From assembly GCA_002686705.1 (NCBI GenBank), contig NYYH01000079.1, positions 1 through 64,000 of the forward strand: a stretch of DNA of 64,000 nucleotides, in the 5' to 3' direction. Each line of letters begins with the position of its first letter. Position 1 is the first letter of the stretch. Of the stretch, positions 28,587-37,422 are shown one piece after another. The stretch is from Bacteroidota bacterium. GTDB lineage: Bacteria; Bacteroidota; Bacteroidia; Bacteroidales; F082. Position numbers and translations under genes: made by a program. The notes under the pieces are model-generated. The model was not told the origin of the DNA. It saw nothing but the letters and a program-made list of their open reading frames with translations, and ran no database searches.

Positions 28587-29679
28587 ATGTTTACAACAGA
28601 AGGAAGAAAAGAACTTTTCAAGAGGCTTGATGCTTTAAGGGGGTATCTTTGACATCGATCGCAAGAAAATGGAGATCGAAGAAGAAGAAGAAAAAACACA
28701 ATCACCTAAATTTTGGGATAATCCAAAAGCAGCAGAACAACATCTTAAAAAAATAAAGGAAAAAAAGCGATGGGTCGATTCCTTTAACAAAGCTCAGGAA
28801 TCATTTAATGACCTCACCGTTATGGAGGAGTTTTTTGAAATGTCTGAAGCTACACGTCAGGAACTTGATGACCAATTTATCATTACCGGTACTTTGATTA
28901 CTGACTTGGAATTCTTGCAAATGCTAAGCAATAAAGAAGATGCTTTTGACGCAATACTAAAAATAAATCCTGGAGCGGGAGGTACAGAAAGTCAGGATTG
29001 GGCAGAAATGCTTATGCGAATGTATATTCGTTATGGCGAACGAAATAATTTCAAAGTTAAAGAACTTGATTATCAGGCCGGTGATGGGGCAGGAATTAAA
29101 TCAGTAACATTACAATTTAACGGTGAGTTTGCATTTGGATACTTAAAGGGTGAAAATGGAGTTCACAGACTTGTAAGACTATCGCCCTTCGACTCAGCAA
29201 ACCGAAGACATACCTCATTTGCATCGGTATATGTTTATCCCGTTGTTGACGATTCAATTGAGATTGCTATAAATCCGGCTGATATAAGCTGGGATACTTT
29301 TAGGTCGGGAGGCCCCGGTGGACAAAACGTTAACAAAGTAGAGACAGCGGTGAGGTTACATCACGAGCCATCAGGGCTTGTAATTGAATGTCAGGAAACA
29401 CGATCTCAACTACAAAATCGTGAAAAAGCTTTGCAAATGCTTCGCTCACAACTTTATGAAATAGAACTCCGAAAAAAGCAAGATGCCATTGCACAAATTG
29501 AAGGAAACAAAAAGAAAATAGAATGGGGATCACAAATTCGTTCATATGTTATGCATCCATATAAATTAGTAAAGGACCTGCGTACAAATTATGAAACCTC
29601 AAATGTTCAGAATATAATGGACGGCGATTTGAGCGAATTTATAAAAGCTTATTTATTAGAGTTTAGTGGTAATAGTTAA
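28587..29679 (+). CDS. prfB: peptide chain release factor 2 (programmed +1 frameshift)
   Basis: RF2 ends translation at UGA and UAA. The reading frame opens at ATG 28587, reaches the in-frame TGA at 28650-28652, and continues in the +1 frame to the TAA at 29677-29679, giving 363 residues. The first 21 codons ([20 protein letters not shown] and Leu) come before the shift and [14 protein letters not shown] after it. RF2 marks are the codon-recognition tripeptide SPF ([10 protein letters not shown]) and the peptidyl-hydrolase GGQ in [12 protein letters not shown]. Taking only the downstream frame (from 28669) would lose about 28 residues and is wrong. Shift efficiency is self-regulated by RF2 level. 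Confidence 0.95.
28638..28653 (+). promoter_or_regulatory. prfB programmed +1 frameshift site
   Basis: AGGGGG (28638-28643), spacer TAT, slippery CTT (28647-28649), stop TGA (28650-28652) and C (28653). The CTT TGA C core with its upstream Shine-Dalgarno-like element is base for base the classical RF2 recoding signal known from Escherichia coli. Confidence 0.95.
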
Positions 29680-29725
29680 CTATAATAGCACTGTATTATC
29701 ACATCTGATTTTTTGTGCATTTCTT

Positions 29726-30337
29726 TCAAATCAGATAAAATAGCGATACCATAATACCTGCTCCTAATACAAATCCACTGTAAACCTGTGCTGGTGTGTG
29801 TACATTAAGCTTTAATCGAGAAGTTCCTACTATTCCAATTACTAACAATATAGAGAACAATATTGCTAATAAATTATAATGATGGCTTAAAGCAAATCCT
29901 AAAAAGACTCCAAACATACCTCCCCAAGCAGTCATGTGCAGGCTAATTTTCGTTATGTAATTAATAACTAAACAGATGAGGACAAGCACTGTAGCTCCAG
30001 CCATAAAAAGTGCCATGAGGCCTGTTAGTGATGTTTGTTTCAGAAAATAATAAGTGCCATAAAATGCTACGGCAATTATTATCATTGGTAATGTTCTTTC
30101 CTGTCTTGTATCCATTTCCAGGTTTTTAATTTTTCCTACTTTTAAGAGAATGAATATTACTATTGATGGTAATACGAAAGTTGTAAGAAATACAAAAACA
30201 ACAATAATATACCTGTATTTTAAAGGCATTACCAATATTGAGTGAATTTGGAGGTTAATCATCACCAACAGTGTATATGTTGGAACCAATAGAGGGTGAA
30301 AAACAGCAGATACAATTTTAGCCAAACGGAGATTCAT
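29726..30337 (-). CDS. PAP2-superfamily-like integral membrane protein
   Basis: A 203-residue membrane protein with about six transmembrane helices. Remnants of the phosphatidic-acid-phosphatase motifs are visible: the central SLHM (about 131-134) and, near the end, SRLKLNVHTPAQVYSG (about 171-186), which keeps the Arg and His of the third motif but not its usual Asp. The first motif KxxxxxxRP is unclear; DTRQERTLPM (about 78-87) may represent it. So it may be a lipid phosphatase or an inactive relative. Convergent with prfB; downstream of rpoN on the same strand with a gap of about 110 bp. Confidence 0.65.
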   Translation of the reverse strand: MNLRLAKIVSAVFHPLLVPTYTLLVMINLQIHSILVMPLKYRYIIVVFVFLTTFVLPSIVIFILLKVGKIKNLEMDTRQERTLPMIIIAVAFYGTYYFLKQTSLTGLMALFMAGATVLVLICLVINYITKISLHMTAWGGMFGVFLGFALSHHYNLLAILFSILLVIGIVGTSRLKLNVHTPAQVYSGFVLGAGIMVSLFYLI

Positions 30338-30447
30338 GTTAAACAGATTATTGGCAACCAGTCTTAGGTCATTAATTAATTGCTAAGCATATTTTCATTA
30401 TTTCATTTGTGAACATCACTATTTCTTCAATTATCGCTATTAATAAA

Positions 30448-31956
30448 TCAAGTTTGCTTAACTATGTGTTCTTTACGTAATCGTGCTACAGGTATTTTAA
30501 GCTGTTCCCTATATTTTGCAACGGTCCGTCGTGCGATAGGATAGCCCTTTTCTTTTAATTTAGTAGTAAGATACTCATCAGTAAAAGGTTTATCCTTGTT
30601 TTCCGAATCAATAATATTTCTCAATATTGTTTTTATTTCACGCGTGGATACAGTTTCACCATCATCCTTTTGCATAGACTCGCTAAAAAAGCTCTTAATT
30701 AATAGAGTGCCGAATGGAGTTTGCACATACTTACTGTTTGCAACTCGTGAAATAGTGGAAATATCAAGATTTACTTTTTCAGCAATATCCTTCAGAATCA
30801 TTGGTTTTAGTTTAGTGTCATCCCCTGTAAGCAAATAATCGTACTGATACTCCATTATTGCATTCATTGTAGAGTATAGGGTGTTCTGACGTTGCTGTAT
30901 TGCATCAATAAACCAACGTGCGGAATCAACTTTTTGTTTTATGAAAGAGTAGGCCTCGCGTTGTTTTTTGCTTTTCTTTTGTTTTCCAATATTTTCCATC
31001 ATATTTGAAAACGACCCATTTACTTTGAGATCGGTATTGTTCCATGAATTGAGTGAAAGCTCGAGTTTATCACCATTATTAGTAATTGTAAAATCGGGGA
31101 TGATGTAATGATTCTCTTTTGATGTTTCGCTTAATGAATTACCAGGTTTAGGGTTTAACTTCAGTATTACATCCATAGCTTCTCTAAGCTGTTCATCACT
31201 AATCATTGCCCGTTTTATTATCTTCTGATAATGCTTTTTTGTGAAGTCATTGAAATATCTGGTAATGATCTTTTTTGCGAGCTCCAGCTTATCAGAAGGG
31301 GAATCCTCCAGTTGACGGTTAATCTGAATTAATAAGCACTCTTTAAGGTCAATTGCACCTATTCCTGCTGGATCGAATTGTTGAATTACGTCAAGTACTT
31401 TTTCAACTTCTTGCTTGCTTATATCTATATTTTGGGTGAAAGCCAGATCATCTACAATTGCATCAACCGATCTTTGAAGATACCCTGAATCGTCAATATT
31501 ACCGATAATATAATTTCCTATTTGGGTTTCTAATTCGTTAAGGTGACGATAACTTAACTGATTTTGCAGATTTTCATGGAAGCTGACACCCGAAACAAAA
31601 GGAACTTCCCTCCGATCTTCATCGGAAGTATAATTATTTGTTTTTAATTTATATGAAGGGATATCATCTTCATTGATGTAATCATTAAAATCGAATTCAT
31701 CATCTTTGGCTTTATAGTCATCCAAATCTGTATCACTAGCATCGGTTTTATCTTCTGGATCCGGCTTATCCTCCGCTATCTCCTGACCATCATCAGATTG
31801 TTCATTGGCATCAATTTCGAGGGCTGGGTTGTCTTCAATTTCCTGCTTAATACGCTGTTCCAATCCTACAGTTGGTATTTGTAATAACTTCATCAGCAGT
31901 ATTTGCTGTGGAGAAAGCTTTTGAAGTAATTTTTGCTGTAAGCGTTGATTCAGCAT
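30448..31956 (-). CDS. rpoN: RNA polymerase sigma-54 factor
   Basis: Alternative sigma factor that reads -24/-12 promoters and needs an AAA+ activator. I start at the ATG at 31954-31956 (MLNQRLQQKLLQKLSPQQ); a TTG two codons earlier is less likely. Region I is Gln/Leu rich, region II is very acidic (about 53-100), and the C-terminal RpoN box reads ARRTVAKYREQ (about 482-492), with the core-binding and HTH segments between. Length 502 is normal. No NtrC-type activator is in the window. Confidence 0.95.
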   Translation of the reverse strand: MLNQRLQQKLLQKLSPQQILLMKLLQIPTVGLEQRIKQEIEDNPALEIDANEQSDDGQEIAEDKPDPEDKTDASDTDLDDYKAKDDEFDFNDYINEDDIPSYKLKTNNYTSDEDRREVPFVSGVSFHENLQNQLSYRHLNELETQIGNYIIGNIDDSGYLQRSVDAIVDDLAFTQNIDISKQEVEKVLDVIQQFDPAGIGAIDLKECLLIQINRQLEDSPSDKLELAKKIITRYFNDFTKKHYQKIIKRAMISDEQLREAMDVILKLNPKPGNSLSETSKENHYIIPDFTITNNGDKLELSLNSWNNTDLKVNGSFSNMMENIGKQKKSKKQREAYSFIKQKVDSARWFIDAIQQRQNTLYSTMNAIMEYQYDYLLTGDDTKLKPMILKDIAEKVNLDISTISRVANSKYVQTPFGTLLIKSFFSESMQKDDGETVSTREIKTILRNIIDSENKDKPFTDEYLTTKLKEKGYPIARRTVAKYREQLKIPVARLRKEHIVKQT

Positions 31957-32259
31957 TTGCAATTAGTCTTAATTCTATCAAGACAAATATAATAACATTT
32001 TTATTATGGCACAATTTTGGATTGTCAATTTTTAAAATTGTTTTAAACGTAAAGTTGAGTAACTAAAGTTATTAAGTTTAGTAGTGCGATTTGACATGTG
32101 AATAATTAATAAATGTATACTAATTACCATGTAATCTTTTGCGTGCTTTTTAACATTTTGTGAAAAACTAATTACGCATTTAAAAAAACACAGTACCATT
32201 TTCTACTACTTTTACTAGTTATGCTAGTACTTTCATCCCTTATTTTAACTAACTAAGAA

Positions 32260-32692
32260 ATGGTCAAATTTATGGTTAAAAAAAGCTCATTAATAAAACT
32301 CTTTTTAATGATGAGTTTGGGATTCTACAATTACTACACAGCTGCACAAAACCTTGAAGATATTACCGTCACAATAATCTTTGAAAGTAATCCAGCAGAT
32401 TACGAAGCTACTACAGCCCCTTTAAAATACAACAAGAAATTCGCCCTAAGCATGCAAGTTGATGATGGTAACAGTTCTATTTATGATATAGGTTTTCAAG
32501 TATTTGAAGGTGGAACTAATGATGGCACAACATCTACAGGCATGAACTATTCTGATGGATGCAGTAACCTTTTTTCATTTAAAATGACATCATCAATATT
32601 CATGTTTTCTGGTGGAAGTCCCATTCCGATTGGTACAGATCTTCATAATAATCCAGAATCAGATGTAATTACATGGCAACAATTAGGTGAGC
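32260..32692 (+). pseudogene. 5' part of a T9SS type B substrate gene split by an IS element
   Basis: N-terminal 144 codons of a secreted protein with a signal peptide (hydrophobic stretch ending YYTAAQ) and the start of a domain shared with the gene at 37422: TAPLKYNKKFALSMQVDDG here against EAPLKYNKDFALSMQVDDA there. The sequence runs to DLHNNPESDVITWQQLGEL and is cut at 32692 by the IS3-type element; the body resumes at 34000. With the insertion, translation ends shortly inside the element, so a full-length product cannot be made from this copy. Confidence 0.85.
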
Positions 32693-32730
32693 TGTCACGT
32701 CCTGAAATACGGCTACAGGTTAAAATTAAA

Positions 32731-33612
32731 TTAAGCTACATTATTGAACACCATATTTGGAGTTTTAAAGTCTAAAGATAAGTGTAATCTTCTATCGTTA
32801 TATAGTTCGATAGCATTTTTTGTTGCTTGTTTAGTATGTTTTTCATCATGGAATATTTGATCTAGATAGAATTCGTCTTTTAGGATTCCGTTAACTCTTT
32901 CAGCAATAGCATTTTCATAACAATGATTTTCTTCAGTCATACTAATTTTGATCTTTCTTTTTTTAAGCTCATTTACATACATATGACTGCAATACTGCAC
33001 TCCTCTATCAGAGTGGTGTGTTAAATCTGTTGCATGCCTGGCATGTCTTAGAGCTTTTTTAAGGGCTCTAAGGCAACCAGTAAGCTCGAGACTGTCACTT
33101 ACATCATAACCAACAATTTTACGAGAATACACATCAGTAATAAGAGCCAAATAACAGAAACCATTTACTGTCCTGATGTAAGTAATATCAGACACCCATA
33201 TTTGATTCGGCTTACTTGGTTTCATATTCTTTATCAGATTGTTGTACTTATGAAAATGATGATAAGAATTAGTTGTTTTAGTGAATATTCTCTTTCGTTT
33301 AATAAGCATGTCATTTTCTCTGAGTATGTCAAACAAAGTATCTCGTCCCACTTTTAAGTCTTTTTTTTGAAAGGACTTGTGTAAGGCTTTATATAGTTTT
33401 CTTGTCCCTTCTCTTGCCAACACTTTTCTACGTTCTTTAACTAATACCAATATTTGATGTTCACGATCCTGTTGTATGGTATAACGTCTCCGAAACTTGT
33501 AATAAGCATCGCGTTTAATACTGAAGCAATCGCAGACTTCTGAAGTACTTGCTATAGATCTATTACGAGCTTTGTCAACAGCCTTTATAAGGGATCTATG
33601 TTTAGTTCTTTT
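32731..33612 (-). CDS. IS3-family transposase OrfB (catalytic, DDE)
   Basis: Integrase-type domain of the transposase, about 293 residues when the frame is read from just after the TAA at 33613-33615. N-terminal helix-turn-helix_21 type segment (IASTSEVCDCFSIKRDAYYK), then the catalytic core: first Asp in QIWVSDITYIR, second in HHSDRGVQYCS, Glu in ENAIAERVNGILK, with the family's LHLSLDFKTP ending. No start codon opens the frame near its beginning; it is expected to be made as an OrfAB fusion by -1 frameshifting. A TTG at 33448-33450 is an unlikely alternative start. Confidence 0.9.
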   Translation of the reverse strand, partial: KRTKHRSLIKAVDKARNRSIASTSEVCDCFSIKRDAYYKFRRRYTIQQDREHQILVLVKERRKVLAREGTRKLYKALHKSFQKKDLKVGRDTLFDILRENDMLIKRKRIFTKTTNSYHHFHKYNNLIKNMKPSKPNQIWVSDITYIRTVNGFCYLALITDVYSRKIVGYDVSDSLELTGCLRALKKALRHARHATDLTHHSDRGVQYCSHMYVNELKKRKIKISMTEENHCYENAIAERVNGILKDEFYLDQIFHDEKHTKQATKNAIELYNDRRLHLSLDFKTPNMVFNNVA

Positions 33613-33614
33613 TT
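33608..33614 (-). promoter_or_regulatory. -1 frameshift slippery site AAAAAAG of the IS
   Basis: On the minus strand AAAAAAG lies exactly where the orfA-extension frame meets the orfB frame, and a -1 shift there joins the two. This is the classical IS3-family recoding heptamer. Confidence 0.7.
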
Positions 33615-33692
33615 AAGTTCTTCAACACTTTTATATCCTAGATTTTCAGCTGCAACCTCTAAATAGGATTCATTTACCAGCTGATCTAAGTC

Positions 33693-33983
33693 TTACTTAA
33701 TCAGTAGTTTTCTGAGTTGTTCTATTTCTTTCTGAAGTGCCTTAAGTCTAGATATTTCATCTTTAGTTTCAACCATAATACGAGTATTCATTAAATCTTT
33801 TCTGTCGTATTTTTTAATCCATTCGTTGATAGTACTGGACTGTAGTCCATAAATACGTGCCAATTGTCTCTTAGTATAATTTCCGGTACTAAGTTCGGCT
33901 AAAATTTTGAGTTTGAAACTTTCACTGTAACGTCTTGTTACTTGGTCATTTTTATACATATGTGATACATTTTGTGTATACAT
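33693..33983 (-). CDS. IS3-family OrfA (truncated by a nonsense codon)
   Basis: DNA-binding OrfA with the helix-turn-helix YSESFKLKILAELSTGNYTK...RIYGLQSSTINEWIKKY and a leucine-zipper-like tail ending LRKLLIK. Translation stops at TAA 33693-33695, but the same frame stays open and conserved-looking afterwards (DLDQLVNESYLEVAAENLGY, KSVEELKKELN) down to a second stop at 33585-33587. So the TAA looks like a premature stop in a 132-residue OrfA. The start may be the ATG at 33957-33959 rather than 33983. The nonsense codon would block the OrfAB fusion in this copy. Confidence 0.8.
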   Translation of the reverse strand: MYTQNVSHMYKNDQVTRRYSESFKLKILAELSTGNYTKRQLARIYGLQSSTINEWIKKYDRKDLMNTRIMVETKDEISRLKALQKEIEQLRKLLIK

Positions 33984-33999
33984 ATTTTAGGACGACTCA

Positions 34000-36403
34000 A
34001 GCTTATAACAACGGTTGGGGGATTGCAAATAAAGGTATTAATAGTTATACCGGCGACAATACTGATTTTATTAAATATTCAATTGCGAGAAACATAAGTT
34101 ATTGCAGAAGAAAGATGTATAATTCAACACCTGGTGGAGTGATTCCCAATGTATTTGTTAATCCTGGGGGTAATCTAATTTGGTCTTTTCCAGCCTTCAG
34201 TTTAGGCAATATATGTGCAATAAATCAAATTTCCCTGATGCCACTTGGTATTTATGGTGGAAACGTAAATGATCCGGCATTTAACTGGGCAGAAAACAAA
34301 TATGATCTTTATCGAATTGTTGCAAAAGATAGGGATGTAAAAGCTTTTGCGGATTCATTGGCAAATTCAAGTGTCGATGGTGCTAATTATTGGGGTGCTC
34401 TTTTTACTACTTCGCTTGTTGACAATTATTATTCTAGTGATTTTGTCAGCGATTTCAATTACATCTTTAACAAATATGGAAGTGATGGAACAGACGAAAT
34501 TTTAATGACTACGGATGAAGAAATTCTTGACTACCTTATTGTAAGAGACGCAATTACAATTAACAAAAATCTTACAGGAAATATATTAACATTAACTTTT
34601 AGCGGAAGCTTGCCCGATAACTTACTACATTATGCTTCATCTGTTATAGTAAATTCAGATGCAAATATAATTGACATTAACATTCAAGGTGCTGAAGGCT
34701 TTTCTGATTGCCTTGTTAATGATACTGCGGCATTGATTAACATAAGTTGGGGTGGATTTGTTGTTCCTTCACCTGAAGATCTTGCGACACAATATACATC
34801 AACTGCTGTATCAACCCAAACAGATTACGATGCTTTAATAGCAATGGATTATGTTACAGTACTTGAATATGGAGATATTAAAGAAAACCTTGTTAACCAA
34901 TTATGTAATATTCCTGGAATTCCATATGATGAAGGTTTCTGTAATAGTGGGTACCCTGATTTTGTTAAAATTACGGGTGATAGTATAATCTCTTACGGTG
35001 ATCAGGCAATATTAACTGCAACTGAATTTATGGATAGTTATTTCTGGAGCAACGGACAAATAACCGAATCAATTACTGTTAGTCCGGTAACTGACACAAA
35101 ATATTGGGTGGATGCTGTTACCAAATATAGTAATAATGTTAGCGACACTATCGTAGTAACTGTTACTGATTCTTATATTATTAGTCATTCCCCCTTATTT
35201 ATAGACCATATCAAAGGCCAGCCTGATAGTTTGTGGGTAGAGTTAAAGCCAGGCGCATCAAGTTTATGGAGCACAGGGTCAACGCAGAACTTCATATTAG
35301 TGGATCCTGATGTAAGCACAACTTACCATTTGGATGTAATTGTAAATAGTGAAATAATTAACCAGCTTGACTTTGATGTATATGTTGGTAACGTCATCGA
35401 TTTTAGTTTTGATAGTGTTTGTTTTGGACAAACTACAACTTTTATAAATACTTCTGTAGTCAACGATAGCATTACTAACATATATTGGGATTTGAATGGC
35501 GACACTCAGTTTAATGATGCTGAAGGAGAAATAGTTACATATGTATTCAGTAATGCAGGGGACCACCTTGTTGGTATGCGCATATATTTCAAAACTGACC
35601 CGATGGAAGTAATATATAACGTAGTTCCAGCAGGAGATAATCCAGAAGTGAACTTTGAATATGACAATACTTGTATCGGATTAACTACAATTTTTTACGG
35701 TCTAGGCACAGTACAAGTTGGCGAACTCGATCAATGGTTGTGGAACTTCGGTGATGGTAAAACTGACAACTTTCAAAATACAAGCAATCTTTATAGTGAG
35801 GCTGGCAGTTATGTTGTAAAATTAAACGCTTCGTCTTCCGTAGGTTGCACAGATTCGGTACAAAAAACGATTATAATTTTTAACTCACCTACTATTGAAC
35901 TTAAAAAAGCGAATGATAGTATAGTTAACAACCTTGATACTGTTTATTTCAACAAGGGTGGAACAACTACAATTTATATTTCAGATTTTACGAGTTACGA
36001 TTCTGTAACATGGTTCGACAATAGCCATGGAGAATCTATTACTATTGCTGAAGAAGGCAGCTATAATGTAACCGTTTATATAGACGATTGCAATTCAACG
36101 CAAAGGTTTTTCACATCATGGGGTTCGTCACCACAGCCATCAGGTAACGATATTATGAATTTATTTACTCCTAATGGAGATGGGTTTAACGACATATGGA
36201 TTATTAACGATCCAGAAATTGTTTTCCCAATTAAAGTTAGTGTTTATAACAGAAGTGGAAAACAGGTATATGCACACAATAATTATCAGAATGATTGGGA
36301 TGGCCAATATAACGGCAATCCATTACCGCAGGCAACTTATTATTATATCATCGAAGATAGCTCAGGGAATACATTCAAAGGAGCTGTCACAATTATTCGA
36401 TAA
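34000..36403 (+). pseudogene. 3' part of the split T9SS type B substrate gene
   Basis: Continuation of the split gene from the codon GCT at 34001 (AYNNGWGIANKGINS), again matching the paralogue at 37422 (YSHNWGILNHGVNG) through TTDEEILDYLIVRDA. After the shared domain (to about 34920) come Ig-like segments, a PKD domain (LDQWLWNFGDGKTDNF), and at the end the gliding-motility-associated type B sorting domain: MNLFTPNGDGFNDIW...VSVYNRSGKQVY...YYYIIEDSSG. The true start is missing, since upstream in-frame sequence is the IS. If the IS and one AGC copy are removed, the two halves are off by one base, so an extra indel exists near the junction or the ends have changed. Confidence 0.88.
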
Positions 36404-36414
36404 TAAATTTATTT

Positions 36415-37422
36415 ATGATGAAACTGCAAAAATATATTGTCTCATTCATACTCCTTTTTGGATTGCTTGAGATATCTGCCCAGCAGTTTCAAAATAGCAC
36501 TCAATATCTAATAAATCCATATTCACTTTCCCCTACTTTAGCTGGACATACAGGCTATTCAGAAGCATTTTTGAATTACCGAAACGACTGGACCCGTATT
36601 GCTGGCAGTCCTCGAACATTTAGTGTAAACGGGTTTGGCAATATTTACAAACAAAAAATGTGGCTCGGTGGCGAAATTTTAAGTGATAAAACTGATATTC
36701 TCTCAGTAATAAAATTAAACCTTAGCTATACATACAAACTCCAGGTTGAAAACGACCAATATTTATATTTTGGGATCTGGACAACCTTTTACCAGGCATC
36801 AGTGAATATCGGCAACGGAGTAGGAATTGATCCTAATGATCCTGTAATACAGAATAAAAATAAACTGAATAGCTCTGCTTTAAACGCAGGATTTGGGATT
36901 AATTATAGTTGGAGAAACTTTAATCTTGGTATTTCAATGCCTGTATTATTTGGCCCTAGTAATAAATATGAAGCAAATTCTACTTTTAAATACAAGGTAG
37001 AGAGACAATTCCAATTTTATATTTCTAATCTGTTTAAGTTTAATGATGTTTGGAACTTACAGACTTATGGGGTCTTCCAAAAAACTGCCGATGAACCTAC
37101 TAGTATTGAGATATCAGCAATGGGAATTTATTTAGGGCGGCTATGGAGTGGTTTATTGTATCGGAATGGAGGTGTGCTGGCAATTAATATAGGAGGGCAC
37201 ATCTATAAAGGAATGGTATTAAACTACTCATATGAGATAGGTACAGGAGGCATAAATAAAGGGTCAGGTGGTTCACACCAGATAACTATTGGTTACAGAT
37301 TTAATTTTTTTGGCAATAATTATTTTGGAACTACTGAAACTACAAGTTCTCGTAGAAGAGGTAGGAGAACGGGTAATATTAGTTATCCCGAAGTTGAGGA
37401 TTTTAAGTTTAGAAAAAAGTGA
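36415..37422 (+). CDS. PorP/SprF-family type IX secretion membrane protein
   Basis: Outer-membrane beta-barrel of the PorP/SprF family, which pairs with T9SS type B sorting domain substrates. A signal peptide (about 1-23, ending EISAQ) is followed by the family start FQNSTQYLINPYSLSPTLAG and beta strands with conserved YRNDW, INYSWRNFNLGISMPVLFG and the closing IGYRFNFFG. The 335 residues are normal. It starts 11 bp after the type B substrate and its TGA overlaps the ATG of the next gene by one base (TGATG), so substrate, PorP/SprF and type A substrate form an operon. The role as attachment partner of those substrates is inferred. Confidence 0.9.
   Translation: MMKLQKYIVSFILLFGLLEISAQQFQNSTQYLINPYSLSPTLAGHTGYSEAFLNYRNDWTRIAGSPRTFSVNGFGNIYKQKMWLGGEILSDKTDILSVIKLNLSYTYKLQVENDQYLYFGIWTTFYQASVNIGNGVGIDPNDPVIQNKNKLNSSALNAGFGINYSWRNFNLGISMPVLFGPSNKYEANSTFKYKVERQFQFYISNLFKFNDVWNLQTYGVFQKTADEPTSIEISAMGIYLGRLWSGLLYRNGGVLAINIGGHIYKGMVLNYSYEIGTGGINKGSGGSHQITIGYRFNFFGNNYFGTTETTSSRRRGRRTGNISYPEVEDFKFRKK

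Larger units (their letters stand above)
32693..33999 (-). mobile_element. IS3-family insertion sequence, 1307 bp
   Basis: The element starts TGTCACGTCCTGAAATA at 32693 and, read on the opposite strand from 33999, starts TGAGTCGTCCTAAAATA: imperfect terminal inverted repeats (18 of the first 25 bases match) with the TG...CA ends of the family. A 3 bp target duplication AGC flanks it (32690-32692 and 34000-34002). It holds orfA and orfB on the minus strand with a slippery A6G between, as in the IS150-like branch. It splits a secreted-protein gene. The low divergence of gene halves from a paralogue suggests the insertion is recent, though orfA has a nonsense codon. Confidence 0.93.

Noticed and set aside
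28669..29679. RF2 starting at the ATG at 28669
   Set aside because: The conserved RF2 N terminus lies upstream in another frame, joined by the CTT TGA C shift; the gene starts at 28587.
29703..29736. Inverted repeat ATCTGATTT/AAATCAGAT between prfB and the PAP2-like gene
   Set aside because: The loop is long (16 bases), one arm lies in coding sequence and no T run follows on either strand, so I do not call a terminator.
33935..34000. Apparent start of a protein reading from the IS end into the split gene
   Set aside because: The first codons lie inside the IS and are antisense to orfA; the paralogue shows the real N terminus is upstream of the IS.
36174..36470. 98-codon frame overlapping the type B sorting domain and PorP/SprF start
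   Set aside because: It is in another frame of two well-supported genes and has no recognisable features.
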